A stretch of DNA of 20,092 bases from DASVAL01 sp035649575 (GCA_035649575.1 DASRJH010000337.1:1-20092); one strand, 5' to 3'. Counted from the stretch's first letter, positions 7,869 through 14,784 are shown. Notes: a model not told the origin generated them from the letters alone. Numbers and translations: made by a program.

Positions 7869-7904
7869 CCCAGTCAACGACCCAGTCAACGACCCAGCCA
7901 ACGA
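7857..7904 (+). repeat. Four tandem 12-bp units spanning the bamD-like/lptE junction
   Basis: Four 12-base units (7857-7868, 7869-7880, 7881-7892, 7893-7904) share the pattern CCCAGTCAACGA. Unit 1 ends AATGA instead of AACGA, and this single C-to-T difference makes both the stop of the upstream gene and the start of lptE. Unit 4 has one different base (GCC for GTC). In the lptE frame the array encodes a Thr/Gln/Ser stretch before the signal peptide. Confidence 0.9.
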
Positions 7905-8404
7905 CGAGGTGCTCGGCAGTCCGTGTGTCGCTGCTCGCCGCGGGGCTCGGTGCCTTGCTCGCGGGTTGCGGCTACACCTTCGGTTCGGGGCTCGAGCAAC
8001 GTGGCGTGCGCTCGATCGCGTTGTCGGTCGTAGGCAACGAAACCTACCGCCAGCGCCTCGAGGCCGAGCTCGGGCTGGCACTCTCGCGCCAGATCCACGA
8101 CTCGACGGGTCTCGTGCTGGCCGACCGCGGCACCGCGGATGCGACGCTGCACGTGGTATTGAGCGAAGCGCACGAGCGCACGCTGGTCACCGGGCTTCGC
8201 ACCGATCCGGTGCGGGAAGGCGCCTTCGAGGCCGCCGTCCGGATCCGCCTCGTGGCGCGCGACGGCACCGTGCTGATCGAGCGGCGGCTGCTCGATCGCA
8301 CGGAGTTCCGCTCCCCGATCGGCGAAGATCTCACGAGCGCGCGCAACGAGCTCGTAGAGGACCTCGCCCGCAAGATCGCGCTGGCCCTCCAGAGCGACAT
8401 TTGA
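7865..8404 (+). CDS. lptE: LPS assembly lipoprotein LptE-like
   Basis: A 179-residue lipoprotein. After a Thr/Gln-rich N-terminal tail made by a tandem repeat comes a basic stretch with a hydrophobic segment and the lipobox LLAGC, with Cys35 the likely lipidated residue. It is followed directly by GYTFGSG. The mature part has the LptE/LptE-like pattern: SIALSVVGNETYR, ELGLALSRQI, a beta strand with ATLHVVLSEAHERTLVTG, then EFRSPIGEDLTSARNELVEDLARKI near the C-terminus. LptE plugs LptD and helps deliver LPS to the outer leaflet. The start ATG overlaps the previous stop (ATGA). A later GTG (7925) would leave no basic n-region, so the long start is preferred. The gene ends the plus-strand run and converges with the cyclophilin gene. 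Confidence 0.78.
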   Translation: MTQSTTQSTTQPTTRCSAVRVSLLAAGLGALLAGCGYTFGSGLEQRGVRSIALSVVGNETYRQRLEAELGLALSRQIHDSTGLVLADRGTADATLHVVLSEAHERTLVTGLRTDPVREGAFEAAVRIRLVARDGTVLIERRLLDRTEFRSPIGEDLTSARNELVEDLARKIALALQSDI

Positions 8405-8413
8405 GCCGGATCG

Positions 8414-8438
8414 CCCGCGCGCGGGAGCCAGCTGGCTC
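8414..8438. terminator. Adjacent GC-rich palindromes between convergent genes
   Basis: Two perfect palindromes abut between lptE and the first cyclophilin: CCCGCGCGCGGG (8414-8425) and GAGCCAGCTGGCTC (8425-8438). Either could form a hairpin in both transcripts and act as a bidirectional transcription barrier. There is no T tract on either side, so a classic intrinsic terminator is not shown. Confidence 0.35.
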
Positions 8439-8441
8439 AGC

Positions 8442-9242
8442 TCACTTGCCTTGCTTGCCAGCGTCCTTCGGCTTCTCGGGTTCCTTCGGCTTCTCCTCCG
8501 CCTTCGCCTTCGCCGCAACCGACACCCAGGCCCGCACGATCGAAGGCGGGTTCGTGGCTGGGACATCTTCCACCGTGCCGAGCTCCTCGATCGCCTTCAC
8601 GGTTGTCTCCAGGCCCTCGACGACCTGTCCCCAGATCGTGTAGCCGCCGTCGAGACTGGGCCGTTCGTCGAACGTGATGAAGAACTGCGACCCGTCCGTG
8701 TTGGGTTGTCCCGTATTCGCCGTGCTCAGGACGCCGGCCTTGTCGTGCTTGCGACCGCCGGTGAACTCCCCGCCGAACTGGTAGCCTGGAGTGCCCTCGC
8801 CGTTGCCCTTCGGACAGCCGCCCTGGGCCATGAAGGTCTTCATGATGCGGTGGAACTTGAGACCGTCGTAGAAGCCGAGACGCGAGAGGTAGATGCCGTT
8901 CGTGACGTGCATCGGCGCGGTGTCGGGATAGAACTGGATCTTCAGCGGGCCGACCGTCGTCTCGATGTGCCAGAAGTAGTCGTTCTTGTCGTCGAACTTC
9001 TGCTTCGGCGGCGCCTTCAGGGTCGTGCGCCAATTCGGCGACTTCTTGTCGACCTTCTGCTTTGCGATGAACTCGTCGATCGCGACGACGGCGATGTCCT
9101 TGGCAGTGGTCGCTTCGTCTTTCGCCGCTTTCGTGCCTTTGGCGGCACTCTCCTTCGCCTGGGGCTTTTCGCCTTCCTGCGCTGGCATGGCCACAGCAAG
9201 GCAGAGGAACGTGGAAATGGCAGTTCGTTTGGGGTGGTGCAT
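8442..9242 (-). CDS. Secreted cyclophilin-type peptidyl-prolyl isomerase (copy 1)
   Basis: A 266-residue protein with a signal peptide (basic start, hydrophobic core, AMPAQ cleavage-like site near residue 20), a Lys/Ala-rich linker, a cyclophilin domain and a Lys/Pro-rich tail. The domain shows YDGLKFHRI (catalytic Arg), TFMAQGGCP (Phe/Gln of the active site), GGEFTGG, DGSQFFITF and TIWGQVVEG. It should catalyse cis-trans isomerisation of Xaa-Pro bonds in the periplasm or at the cell surface. The position usually occupied by the active-site His in the DGKHT loop reads DGGYT here, as in some bacterial cyclophilins. The start is the first ATG, right at the signal peptide. No Shine-Dalgarno is seen, but a TATGAT lies 9 bases before the ATG. 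It is a tandem duplicate of the gene at 9338-10156. Confidence 0.92.
   Translation of the reverse strand: MHHPKRTAISTFLCLAVAMPAQEGEKPQAKESAAKGTKAAKDEATTAKDIAVVAIDEFIAKQKVDKKSPNWRTTLKAPPKQKFDDKNDYFWHIETTVGPLKIQFYPDTAPMHVTNGIYLSRLGFYDGLKFHRIMKTFMAQGGCPKGNGEGTPGYQFGGEFTGGRKHDKAGVLSTANTGQPNTDGSQFFITFDERPSLDGGYTIWGQVVEGLETTVKAIEELGTVEDVPATNPPSIVRAWVSVAAKAKAEEKPKEPEKPKDAGKQGK
8463..8498 (-). repeat. Two 18-bp units encoding a Lys-Pro tail (copy 1)
   Basis: Two 18-base units (8463-8480 and 8481-8498) encode a six-residue Glu-Lys-Pro-Lys-Asp/Glu-Pro/Ala type motif at the C-terminus. Copy 2 of the gene carries three such units, so the array has changed in number since duplication. Confidence 0.8.
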
Positions 9243-9251
9243 GGTGCGGCG

Positions 9252-9257
9252 ATCATA
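9252..9257 (-). promoter_or_regulatory. TATGAT -10-like element before cyclophilin copy 1
   Basis: On the minus strand TATGAT is followed by 9 bases (CGCCGCACC) and then the ATG. If used as a -10 box, transcription would start 2-3 bases before the start codon. No convincing -35 is seen; the upstream sequence is GTCGCTCCGCGGA, shared with copy 2. Confidence 0.45.
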
Positions 9258-9337
9258 GAGGCCCGGGTCCGCGGAGCGACACCATGCGTAGCGCGCGGCA
9301 CCGAGCGCCGCGCGACTAGAGCGACGGCTGGCTCAGC

Positions 9338-10156
9338 TCACTTGCCTTGCTTGCCGGCGTCCTTCGGCTTCTCGGGGTCCTTCGGCTTCTCGGCGTCCTT
9401 GGGCTTCTGCGCGTCGGCCTTGTTCGCGACCGAGATCCACGTGCGCACGATGGTCGGCGAGTTGGGCGTCGGACTGCCTTGTCGGTTGCCTCTGTCTTCG
9501 AGCGCCTTCAAGGTCTCCATGCCTTCGACCACCTCGCCCCAGATCGTGTGCTTGCCGTCGAGGTGCGACGTCGGCACGAACGTCAGGAAGAACTGCGAAC
9601 CGTCGGATTTCGGGTTGCCCGCCACGTTCGCAGCGCTCAGCAGGCCGGGCTTGTCGTGCTTTCTGCCACCGGTGAATTCACCCCCGATCGTGTATCCCGG
9701 GCCACCCCTGCCGGTGCCCAGCGGGCAACCGCCCTGGGCCATGAAACCCGTGATGATGCGGTGGAACTTGAGACCGTCGTAGTAGCCGAGCCGCGCGAGG
9801 TAGATACCACACGTCACGTGCATCGGCGCCGCGTCGGGCAGCAGGCGGATCTTGACCAATCCGACCGATGTTTCCACGTGCCAGAAGTAGTCGCACTTGG
9901 CGTCGAAAGTCTGGAGCGGTGGCTCCGTCAGACTCGTGCGCCAGTCCGTCGACTTCTTGTCGACTTGCTGTTTGCCGATGAATGCATCGAGCGCAACGAT
10001 CGCGCGGTCATTGGCGGTGGCCGCGTCGTCCATCGGGGCCTTGGCCTCGGTCTTGGGGGCACTCTCCTTCGGCTGGGGCTTTTCGCCTTCCTGCGCTGGC
10101 ATGGCCACAGCAAGGCAAAGGAACGTGAAAATGGCAGTACGTTGGGGGTGCTTCAT
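9338..10156 (-). CDS. Secreted cyclophilin-type peptidyl-prolyl isomerase (copy 2)
   Basis: A 272-residue paralogue of the gene at 8442-9242 with the same plan: signal peptide ending AMPAQ, acidic/Lys-rich linker, cyclophilin domain and Lys-Pro tail. Active-site motifs are YDGLKFHRI, GFMAQGGCP, SDGSQFFLTF and LDGKHTIWG. The last retains the His that copy 1 lacks, so this copy has the more complete canonical active-site set. The domain also carries Cys at CDYFW and VTCGIY, absent from copy 1; a disulfide is possible. The open frame extends upstream of 10156, but the ATG there begins the signal peptide shared with copy 1, and the upstream part is unconserved-looking. A TATGAT sits 9 bases before this ATG. 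It probably acts on exported proteins outside the cytoplasm. Confidence 0.92.
   Translation of the reverse strand: MKHPQRTAIFTFLCLAVAMPAQEGEKPQPKESAPKTEAKAPMDDAATANDRAIVALDAFIGKQQVDKKSTDWRTSLTEPPLQTFDAKCDYFWHVETSVGLVKIRLLPDAAPMHVTCGIYLARLGYYDGLKFHRIITGFMAQGGCPLGTGRGGPGYTIGGEFTGGRKHDKPGLLSAANVAGNPKSDGSQFFLTFVPTSHLDGKHTIWGEVVEGMETLKALEDRGNRQGSPTPNSPTIVRTWISVANKADAQKPKDAEKPKDPEKPKDAGKQGK
9359..9412 (-). repeat. Three 18-bp units encoding a Lys-Pro tail (copy 2)
   Basis: Three 18-base units (9359-9376, 9377-9394, 9395-9412) encode successive six-residue Lys-Pro-Lys-Asp blocks at the C-terminus. Copy 1 has only two. Such tails are often flexible linkers or peptidoglycan- or polyanion-binding, but nothing here proves a role. 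Confidence 0.8.
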
Positions 10157-10165
10157 GGTGCCGCG

Positions 10166-10171
10166 ATCATA
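10166..10171 (-). promoter_or_regulatory. TATGAT -10-like element before cyclophilin copy 2
   Basis: TATGAT on the minus strand, followed by 9 bases (CGCGGCACC) and the ATG at 10156. It is duplicated from, or with, the element before copy 1, so it is not independent evidence. Confidence 0.45.
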
Positions 10172-10272
10172 CGGACCCGGCTCCGCGGAGCGACACACAC
10201 GGGGCCCGTAGTCTCGCAAGCTGTCGCGCTGCGCCACGCTGACATTGCGCGCCCAATGAAGCTCGGCAGCCT

Positions 10273-10288
10273 GCGCCGTTTGCGGCGC
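10273..10288 (-). terminator. Hairpin directly after the LPS-core operon
   Basis: A perfect 6-bp stem with a 4-base loop (GCGCCG, TTTG, CGGCGC on the plus strand) lies one base after the stop codon of the CgeB-like gene. It fits an operon-end hairpin. No T tract follows in the minus-strand direction, so termination may be weak or Rho-assisted. Confidence 0.4.
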
Positions 10289-10289
10289 G

Positions 10290-11468
10290 TCACAAACCGT
10301 TGCTGGCCTGCCGGCTGGCTTCTGCCGGCACAGGTGGGAGCCAGCGGGCGTCGTTCTGCCAGCGCGGCACACCTACTTGCAGCCAATGCAGGATGCGCGC
10401 GACGCGGTGGTAGTACTGATGATACTGCATCACCTCGGCGTGCCCACCCGCCGCGATCCTTGCCCGGTCGGAGTCGCGGTGCAGCCATTGCGCGATCTTG
10501 TCGAGCGCCTCGTCCTCGTCGCGATACCAGACCAGGTGTTCGCCGTCCTTGAAGACCTGCTCGAGCTTCGGCACGTAATGCGTCAGGTGGAACGCGCCGC
10601 ACGCGAGCGTCAGGAACGTCCGGTTGCTGAAGTAGAAGACGTCGTCGTTGATCTCGTTGACGCCGAGCACGATGCGCGACGAAGCACAGATGCGCGCGTA
10701 GGCGCGGTTGTCGATCGGCGGTCGGATCCGCAGGCCATCGTGCACGTGCTCCCAGCGATCCCAGTGAGGACCGAACACTTCGGTCTGGAAGCGCCTGCCG
10801 ATCTTGGCCAGGAACGACGCGCGTTGACCGCGCCGGCCAGGGCCACCGATGAACGCGACGTCGCGCCGGAAAGGCTGCACCTTCGCCGGATGATGGAAGC
10901 GCGGCGAGAAGCCGCTCATCAAGAAGGCCATGTTGTCGAGGCCGCGTTCGCCGAGCCACGAGAACCTGGCCGGATTGCTCATGCACACGAGATCTGCGAG
11001 CGCGAAGTAGTCGGCGACCGAGCCGTCGAACACTTCGAGTGCCTCCTCACACCAGATGACGAGTCGGGCGTCGCGGCGGAACTCGTCCGCGAGCACCGCG
11101 GGAAGGTCGCGGAAGAAGACGAAGACCACGTCGGGGCGGAAGCGCCGGAACTCCGCGCGCGCCGCGCGGTGCGCCATGCTCACGCCGAGCCAGCGGCGCA
11201 GCGTTGCGAGGTTGCGCCAGCGCACCGTGACTCCGTGCGCGCGGAAGGACTCGACCAACGCGCCGGTGCACCGCGTCCGCGACATGCTCTTGCCGAAGAA
11301 CAGCACGCGGCGCACGGGTCCGAGCCGCGCGCGAATCGGGCCAGGCGTGATCGACGGCAGCACGAGGTCATCGCACGCAGCGCGCGACGTGGTATCGACA
11401 GAGGGTGAGACCACGTCGCCATGGCTCGATCGCTCAGGTTGTGAGGGCCCAGTGATTCTCGCAGTCAC
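10290..11468 (-). CDS. CgeB-like glycosyltransferase
   Basis: A 392-residue cytoplasmic glycosyltransferase of the GT-B fold, CgeB-like (spore maturation protein CgeB/Glyco_trans_1_2). The N-terminal domain opens with VRRVLFFGKSMSRTRC near residue 52 and includes RPDVVFVFFRD. The C-terminal half has DVAFIGGPGRRGQRASFL, then GVNEINDDVFYFSNRTFLTLACGAFHLTHYVPKLEQVF and GEHLVWYRDEDEALDKI, the usual nucleotide-sugar-binding end of this family. The sugar and acceptor are unknown; the operon suggests LPS core or a related surface glycan. The start is a GTG at 11468 overlapping the upstream stop (GTGA). The first 50 residues are unconserved-looking, and a GTG at 11315 is an alternative start that would leave a 150-base gap. 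It is the last gene of the operon. Confidence 0.82.
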   Translation of the reverse strand: MTARITGPSQPERSSHGDVVSPSVDTTSRAACDDLVLPSITPGPIRARLGPVRRVLFFGKSMSRTRCTGALVESFRAHGVTVRWRNLATLRRWLGVSMAHRAARAEFRRFRPDVVFVFFRDLPAVLADEFRRDARLVIWCEEALEVFDGSVADYFALADLVCMSNPARFSWLGERGLDNMAFLMSGFSPRFHHPAKVQPFRRDVAFIGGPGRRGQRASFLAKIGRRFQTEVFGPHWDRWEHVHDGLRIRPPIDNRAYARICASSRIVLGVNEINDDVFYFSNRTFLTLACGAFHLTHYVPKLEQVFKDGEHLVWYRDEDEALDKIAQWLHRDSDRARIAAGGHAEVMQYHQYYHRVARILHWLQVGVPRWQNDARWLPPVPAEASRQASNGL

Positions 11469-12526
11469 GATGGCCCCCGATCAGGCCGTGGATGCGCGTG
11501 TGGGACGAACCCGGCCGATGCTTCCTGCACCTCTACCTCGATTCGGCCCTCGCTACACGCGCGCGGAACATATAGCGCCGTGCCTCCACCACGCCACCAC
11601 CAGTTCTGGAAGAACGCGGGGAAGAGCGGCGGGCGACCCTCCGACAAATGACGCGCGCGCTGACCGAGCCATGCCATGCGCAGTTCACGGCCACCATGCA
11701 ACCACCGCCCTTCGCCGAGTTCGCCCCTTGTTCGGTAGAGACAGCCGCGGAACGAGAAGCACCGCGTGAACTCGGTGCTCTCCTGCAGGCAGCGCCGGAT
11801 CCGGCTGCGCCAGTAACGCTCCCGCTCTCGGGCCGCGCGGAGCCGCACCCGTTCGCCCTCGACTGCATCGCGCACGAGGCCGGCTTGCACCAGCGCCGCC
11901 GCGGCAACCGCGGGCTCGAGCTCGGGTCGCTCCCGCACGAGTCGCGCTGCGACCGCAATCCGCGAACGCTTCGCCGCGCAAGGCCGGCACCGCAACGTGG
12001 CGGATTGCAGATCGAGCACGGCCAGCGTGCCGTCAGTCAGGCGCACGAAGTTGCTGCTGTGCAGATCCCGATGCAGGATGCCAGCCGCGAGCAGGCGCAG
12101 TGCTGTGGCCGCCTCGTCGACGAGGCGCGCACGCGGATCGGGTTCGGCTCCTCGAGTCGCGACTGGGGGCCGAGTGACGAGCGCACGAAGCACGAGCATC
12201 GAACGCGAAGGCCACAGCCACCGGCGCTCGCTGCGAGCATCGACCACTTCGGGGCAGGCGATGCCGGCCGCGGCAGTCGCGCGCAGCAGCCGGGCTTCGT
12301 GCACGGCGGGCAGTTCGCGCAGCAGGTAGCGCAAGCGGTCCTTGACCCGCGGAAAGGTCATCACCTTCACGTAGACCGGTCCCGACGGCAGCGTTCCTCG
12401 AAACACGGCGCGCACGAGTCGTCCCTGCACGAGCTCGAGATCCGCCGGCAGGCGACCCGTTGCCGCGAACGCGCGCCACCAACGGTCGAGGATCTCGCGG
12501 TCGGCCGTCTCTGCTGCCTGCGCCAT
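11465..12526 (-). CDS. Lipopolysaccharide kinase (Kdo/WaaP/InaA) family protein
   Basis: A 353-residue protein with the protein-kinase-like fold used by LPS core kinases. The N-lobe has VYVKVM (Lys54, ATP-binding) and HEARLL (Glu77). The catalytic loop is HRDLHSSNF (residues 152-160; Asp154 and Asn159), and the metal-binding DFG equivalent is LDLQS (Asp172). It is expected to phosphorylate a sugar of the lipid A-core, such as Kdo or heptose, at the inner face of the cytoplasmic membrane. The C-terminal part (about 230-353) is Arg- and aromatic-rich and not assigned. The ATG at 12526 overlaps the previous gene's stop by one base (TGATG), and the stop overlaps the next start by four (GTGA). The surrounding glycosyltransferases support an LPS-core role; the exact acceptor sugar is unknown. 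Confidence 0.83.
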   Translation of the reverse strand: MAQAAETADREILDRWWRAFAATGRLPADLELVQGRLVRAVFRGTLPSGPVYVKVMTFPRVKDRLRYLLRELPAVHEARLLRATAAAGIACPEVVDARSERRWLWPSRSMLVLRALVTRPPVATRGAEPDPRARLVDEAATALRLLAAGILHRDLHSSNFVRLTDGTLAVLDLQSATLRCRPCAAKRSRIAVAARLVRERPELEPAVAAAALVQAGLVRDAVEGERVRLRAARERERYWRSRIRRCLQESTEFTRCFSFRGCLYRTRGELGEGRWLHGGRELRMAWLGQRARHLSEGRPPLFPAFFQNWWWRGGGTALYVPRACSEGRIEVEVQEASAGFVPHAHPRPDRGPS

Positions 12527-13701
12527 CAGCGGATTCCCGGCGGTTCGGCCAGCAGCCGCGCATAGAGCTCCTGCGTACGCAACGCGGCGCGTACGGGATC
12601 CATGTCGAGCCGCGCGCGACGCAACGCCGCCTCACCACGCTGCCGCCGCAGCGGCTCGTCGCGCAGCAGCCGGACGATCTCCGCGGCCAGCGCTTCCGGT
12701 GTCTCCGGGCACGGGACTCCCGGTATCTCGCCGGCGCGGCGCACCGCGAGCAGCTCCGGCAGGATGCCGCGCTGCGTTGCCACGACCGGCACGCCGAACG
12801 CCATCGCGTCGCACACGGCGCGGCAGGTGCCGTCGCTGCCCGGCACGAGGAACAGGAAGACGTCGAGCGAGCGCAGCGCCGCGTCGTAGTCCGGTCCGGC
12901 CTGGTAGCCGGGCAGCATGACGTGCTGCGCGAGGCCGAGGCGCGCGATCGGCGCCGTCACGTGCACGCGCGTGTCCTGTTCGTTGCCACGCCCCAGCAGC
13001 GCGAACCGTACGGTCGGGAACGCATCGGCCACCACGCGTGCGGTCGCCCACAACAAGTCGAAGCGGCGGTTCGGTTGGATGCGCGCCGTGATGCCGACGA
13101 CGCGCTGGTCCGGTCCGATCCCCCACCGCACGCGCTGGTCCGGCCCGTCGAGGTCGCGGCGCTCCGTGACCGGCTCCTGCAGCAGCACGCGCTCGGCCGC
13201 GAGCTGAAAGCGGCTCTGCACACCTCGCTGTGCCGCCGCGGTCGGCACGATCACGCCGCCCGTGCGGCGGAACGCGAACGCCTCGCGCCAGCCGCGCGGT
13301 GGCGCTTCGGGCTCGTAGAGCGTGCGCACGATCACCGGCGGCCGCGGCAGCCGGCGGCACGCCAGCGTCGCGAGCAGATGGTCGGCGGGCAGGTGGCAAT
13401 GCACGAGCGCGTAGCGGTCGCGCCGCAACAACGCGCGCAGCGACGCGATGTCGCGCAACAGCGAGGCAGGGCGGAAGTGCTTGCGCAACTCGAGCCCCGC
13501 GACGACCGGCATGCCGCGCTCCCACAGGACTTCGGCGACCTTGTGCTCGCCGCCGCGATGTACGAAGCCCGCCTGGGCGAACGTCACGTCGCACCCGAGC
13601 GCGCGCAAACGCGCGGCCGAGCGGATCGCCGGATCCGCGGGCCCCGTCCACTTGTAGTTCGCGAACAGGTGCAGGATGCGCGCGTCGGCGAGCCGGATCA
13701 T
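12526..13701 (-). CDS. GT4 family glycosyltransferase
   Basis: A 391-residue GT-B glycosyltransferase of family 4 type. The N-terminal domain starts ILHLFANYKWTGPADP and includes ALVHCHLPADHLLATLA. The C-terminal domain has VVGITARIQPNRRFDLL and VRFALLGRGNE. It then shows VFLFLVPGSDGTCRAVCDAMAFGVPVVAT, in the place of the family's EG-x(n)-EAMA-G-PVVAT donor-binding motif; the usual Glu of the EX7E pair is replaced here by Asp/Ser in part. It probably transfers a sugar from a nucleotide donor to an LPS core or similar glycan. The frame is open upstream, but the ATG at 13701 overlaps the stop of the upstream GT2 gene (ATGA) and starts just before the first beta strand. The stop overlaps the kinase start by one base. 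Confidence 0.87.
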   Translation of the reverse strand: MIRLADARILHLFANYKWTGPADPAIRSAARLRALGCDVTFAQAGFVHRGGEHKVAEVLWERGMPVVAGLELRKHFRPASLLRDIASLRALLRRDRYALVHCHLPADHLLATLACRRLPRPPVIVRTLYEPEAPPRGWREAFAFRRTGGVIVPTAAAQRGVQSRFQLAAERVLLQEPVTERRDLDGPDQRVRWGIGPDQRVVGITARIQPNRRFDLLWATARVVADAFPTVRFALLGRGNEQDTRVHVTAPIARLGLAQHVMLPGYQAGPDYDAALRSLDVFLFLVPGSDGTCRAVCDAMAFGVPVVATQRGILPELLAVRRAGEIPGVPCPETPEALAAEIVRLLRDEPLRRQRGEAALRRARLDMDPVRAALRTQELYARLLAEPPGIR

Positions 13702-14510
13702 GCACGACTCCGGGACGGCGGCAGACGCCACAGGCGCCAGTACTTCTTCCAGTCGGTGTAGGCGGCCATCGCGGCGCCGACGAAGCCGCGCCAGCCATCG
13801 AGGAACCCGAGCCTCAACACGAAGCTCTTCACGAACACGGCCGGCGGCCGCACCAGAAGGTCGAACGGATTCGCGGTGCGCCCTTCCGCCGCCAACGCGC
13901 ACGCCGCGATGCGCGAGAACGAGTCGATCGTGCGCAGGTGGTGGCCAAAGCTGCGATAGCTCAGATGCTCGATGCCGGGCTCGAGCCGCACTGGCAACGA
14001 GCCGGCGCCGAGCTCGACGCGATCGTGCGGGTTGCGGCCACCCCACCGGCCGCGCCGACGGTCGAACAGCCGCAGCTTGCGATCGGGCCAGGACAACCCG
14101 TGGCGCACCACGCGCCCCAGATAGTGATTGTGCCGCGGGAACTCGTAGCCGGGTGCTCCGAGTCCGTCCTGCTGCAGACTGCTCACGAGCTCACGCAGCG
14201 CCGGCGTGCATCGTTCATCGGCGTCGAGACAGAACACGTAGTCGTGCCGGCACTGCTCGATCGCGAACTGCTTCTGCTCGCGATGGCCGGGGAACGGCGC
14301 GTTGACGACCACGCGCGCGCCGAGCTCGGCCGCGATCGCGCGCGTGTCATCGGTGCTGCCGCTGTCGACGACCACGATCTCGTCGCAGAACGACAGCGAG
14401 CGCAGGCAGTCGGCGATGCGATCGGCTTCCTGGTAGCAGATCACGCAGCCGCTGATCGGCGTACGGGTCCGCTCAGGCTCCACTCGCCGCCTCGGCGGTA
14501 CCAGCGTCAC
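13698..14510 (-). CDS. GT2 glycosyltransferase, WaaE/KdtX-like
   Basis: A 270-residue GT-A glycosyltransferase resembling LPS core beta-1,4-glucosyltransferases (WaaE/KdtX). The nucleotide-binding part reads ISGCVICYQEADRIADCLRSL, then IVVVDSGSTDDT (residues 46-56). The metal-binding DADE lies at 96-99. Further typical elements are the WPDRKLRLFDRRRGRWGG stretch, HLSYRSF and a C-terminal hydrophobic region around LGFLDGWRGFVGAAMAAY, which anchors these proteins to the inner membrane. The start is a GTG at 14510 overlapping the upstream small gene by 38 bases. Another in-frame GTG at 14483, after GAGGCGGCGA, is an alternative. The stop overlaps the next ATG. It would add a hexose to the inner core; donor and acceptor are inferred from family only. 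Confidence 0.87.
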   Translation of the reverse strand: MTLVPPRRRVEPERTRTPISGCVICYQEADRIADCLRSLSFCDEIVVVDSGSTDDTRAIAAELGARVVVNAPFPGHREQKQFAIEQCRHDYVFCLDADERCTPALRELVSSLQQDGLGAPGYEFPRHNHYLGRVVRHGLSWPDRKLRLFDRRRGRWGGRNPHDRVELGAGSLPVRLEPGIEHLSYRSFGHHLRTIDSFSRIAACALAAEGRTANPFDLLVRPPAVFVKSFVLRLGFLDGWRGFVGAAMAAYTDWKKYWRLWRLPPSRSRA

Positions 14511-14784
14511 CGGGTGTTTCGCCCTGGCTCAGCAACCGCTCGTGGATCCGCTGCAGCGAGTCCTGGATCTCGATCAAGCGTTTGCCCCAGTCCTGCAAGC
14601 GACCGTCCTTTTCCACCGCGCTGGCTGCGGCCCGCATGACGCGGTGGCGCTCCTCGGCCGACAGGCCGAGCTTTTGATGCAGCAAGTACTGATTGCTGTA
14701 GCCGAGCACCTGGTTCCACCGCAGCAGCTCGAGCACCTGGGCGAGCAACTCGCAGAGCTGAAGCTCGGCGTCGGTGAGCCCCAT
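14473..14784 (-). CDS. Small helical protein at the head of the LPS-core operon, unknown
   Basis: A 103-residue, mostly helical, soluble protein that I do not recognise. The sequence begins MGLTDAELQLCELLAQVLELLRWNQ and has two long heptad-like amphipathic stretches: AELQLCELLAQVLELL, and RLIEIQDSLQRIHERLL near the C-terminus. Together these suggest a coiled-coil or helical hairpin. There is no signal peptide or membrane segment. The ATG at 14784 is chosen because AGAAGG lies 8 bases upstream. An in-frame GTG and an ATG further upstream would add a basic extension (HRRRKQKAQS). Its end overlaps the start of the GT2 gene, so it is probably translated with the operon. It could be a partner or regulator of the glycosyltransferases, but nothing in the sequence proves that. 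Confidence 0.6.
   Translation of the reverse strand: MGLTDAELQLCELLAQVLELLRWNQVLGYSNQYLLHQKLGLSAEERHRVMRAAASAVEKDGRLQDWGKRLIEIQDSLQRIHERLLSQGETPGDAGTAEAASGA

Larger units (their letters stand above)
8431..9285 (-). repeat. Cyclophilin tandem duplication, copy 1
   Basis: This unit matches 9327-10197 in the same orientation. It includes the whole gene, about 11 bases after the stop and about 40 bases before the start. The outermost 29 bases at 8431-8459 are identical to 9327-9355, and the signal-peptide and upstream segments are nearly identical. The middle of the gene is clearly more diverged. Confidence 0.85.
9327..10197 (-). repeat. Cyclophilin tandem duplication, copy 2
   Basis: Second unit of the direct duplication whose first copy is 8431-9285. 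The offset is 896 bases at the 3' end of the genes and 914 at the start codons. The 18-base difference equals one extra tail repeat unit, with small further indels in the middle. About 40 bases of unrelated sequence separate the two units. Confidence 0.85.

Noticed and set aside
10157..10372. Upstream extension of cyclophilin copy 2
   Set aside because: The signal peptide shared with copy 1 starts at 10156; the upstream sequence is not present in copy 1's frame and runs into the CgeB-like gene.
13702..14046. Upstream extension of the GT4 gene
   Set aside because: The extension overlaps the well-supported GT2 gene, while the ATG at 13701 overlaps the GT2 stop and starts right at the first conserved strand.
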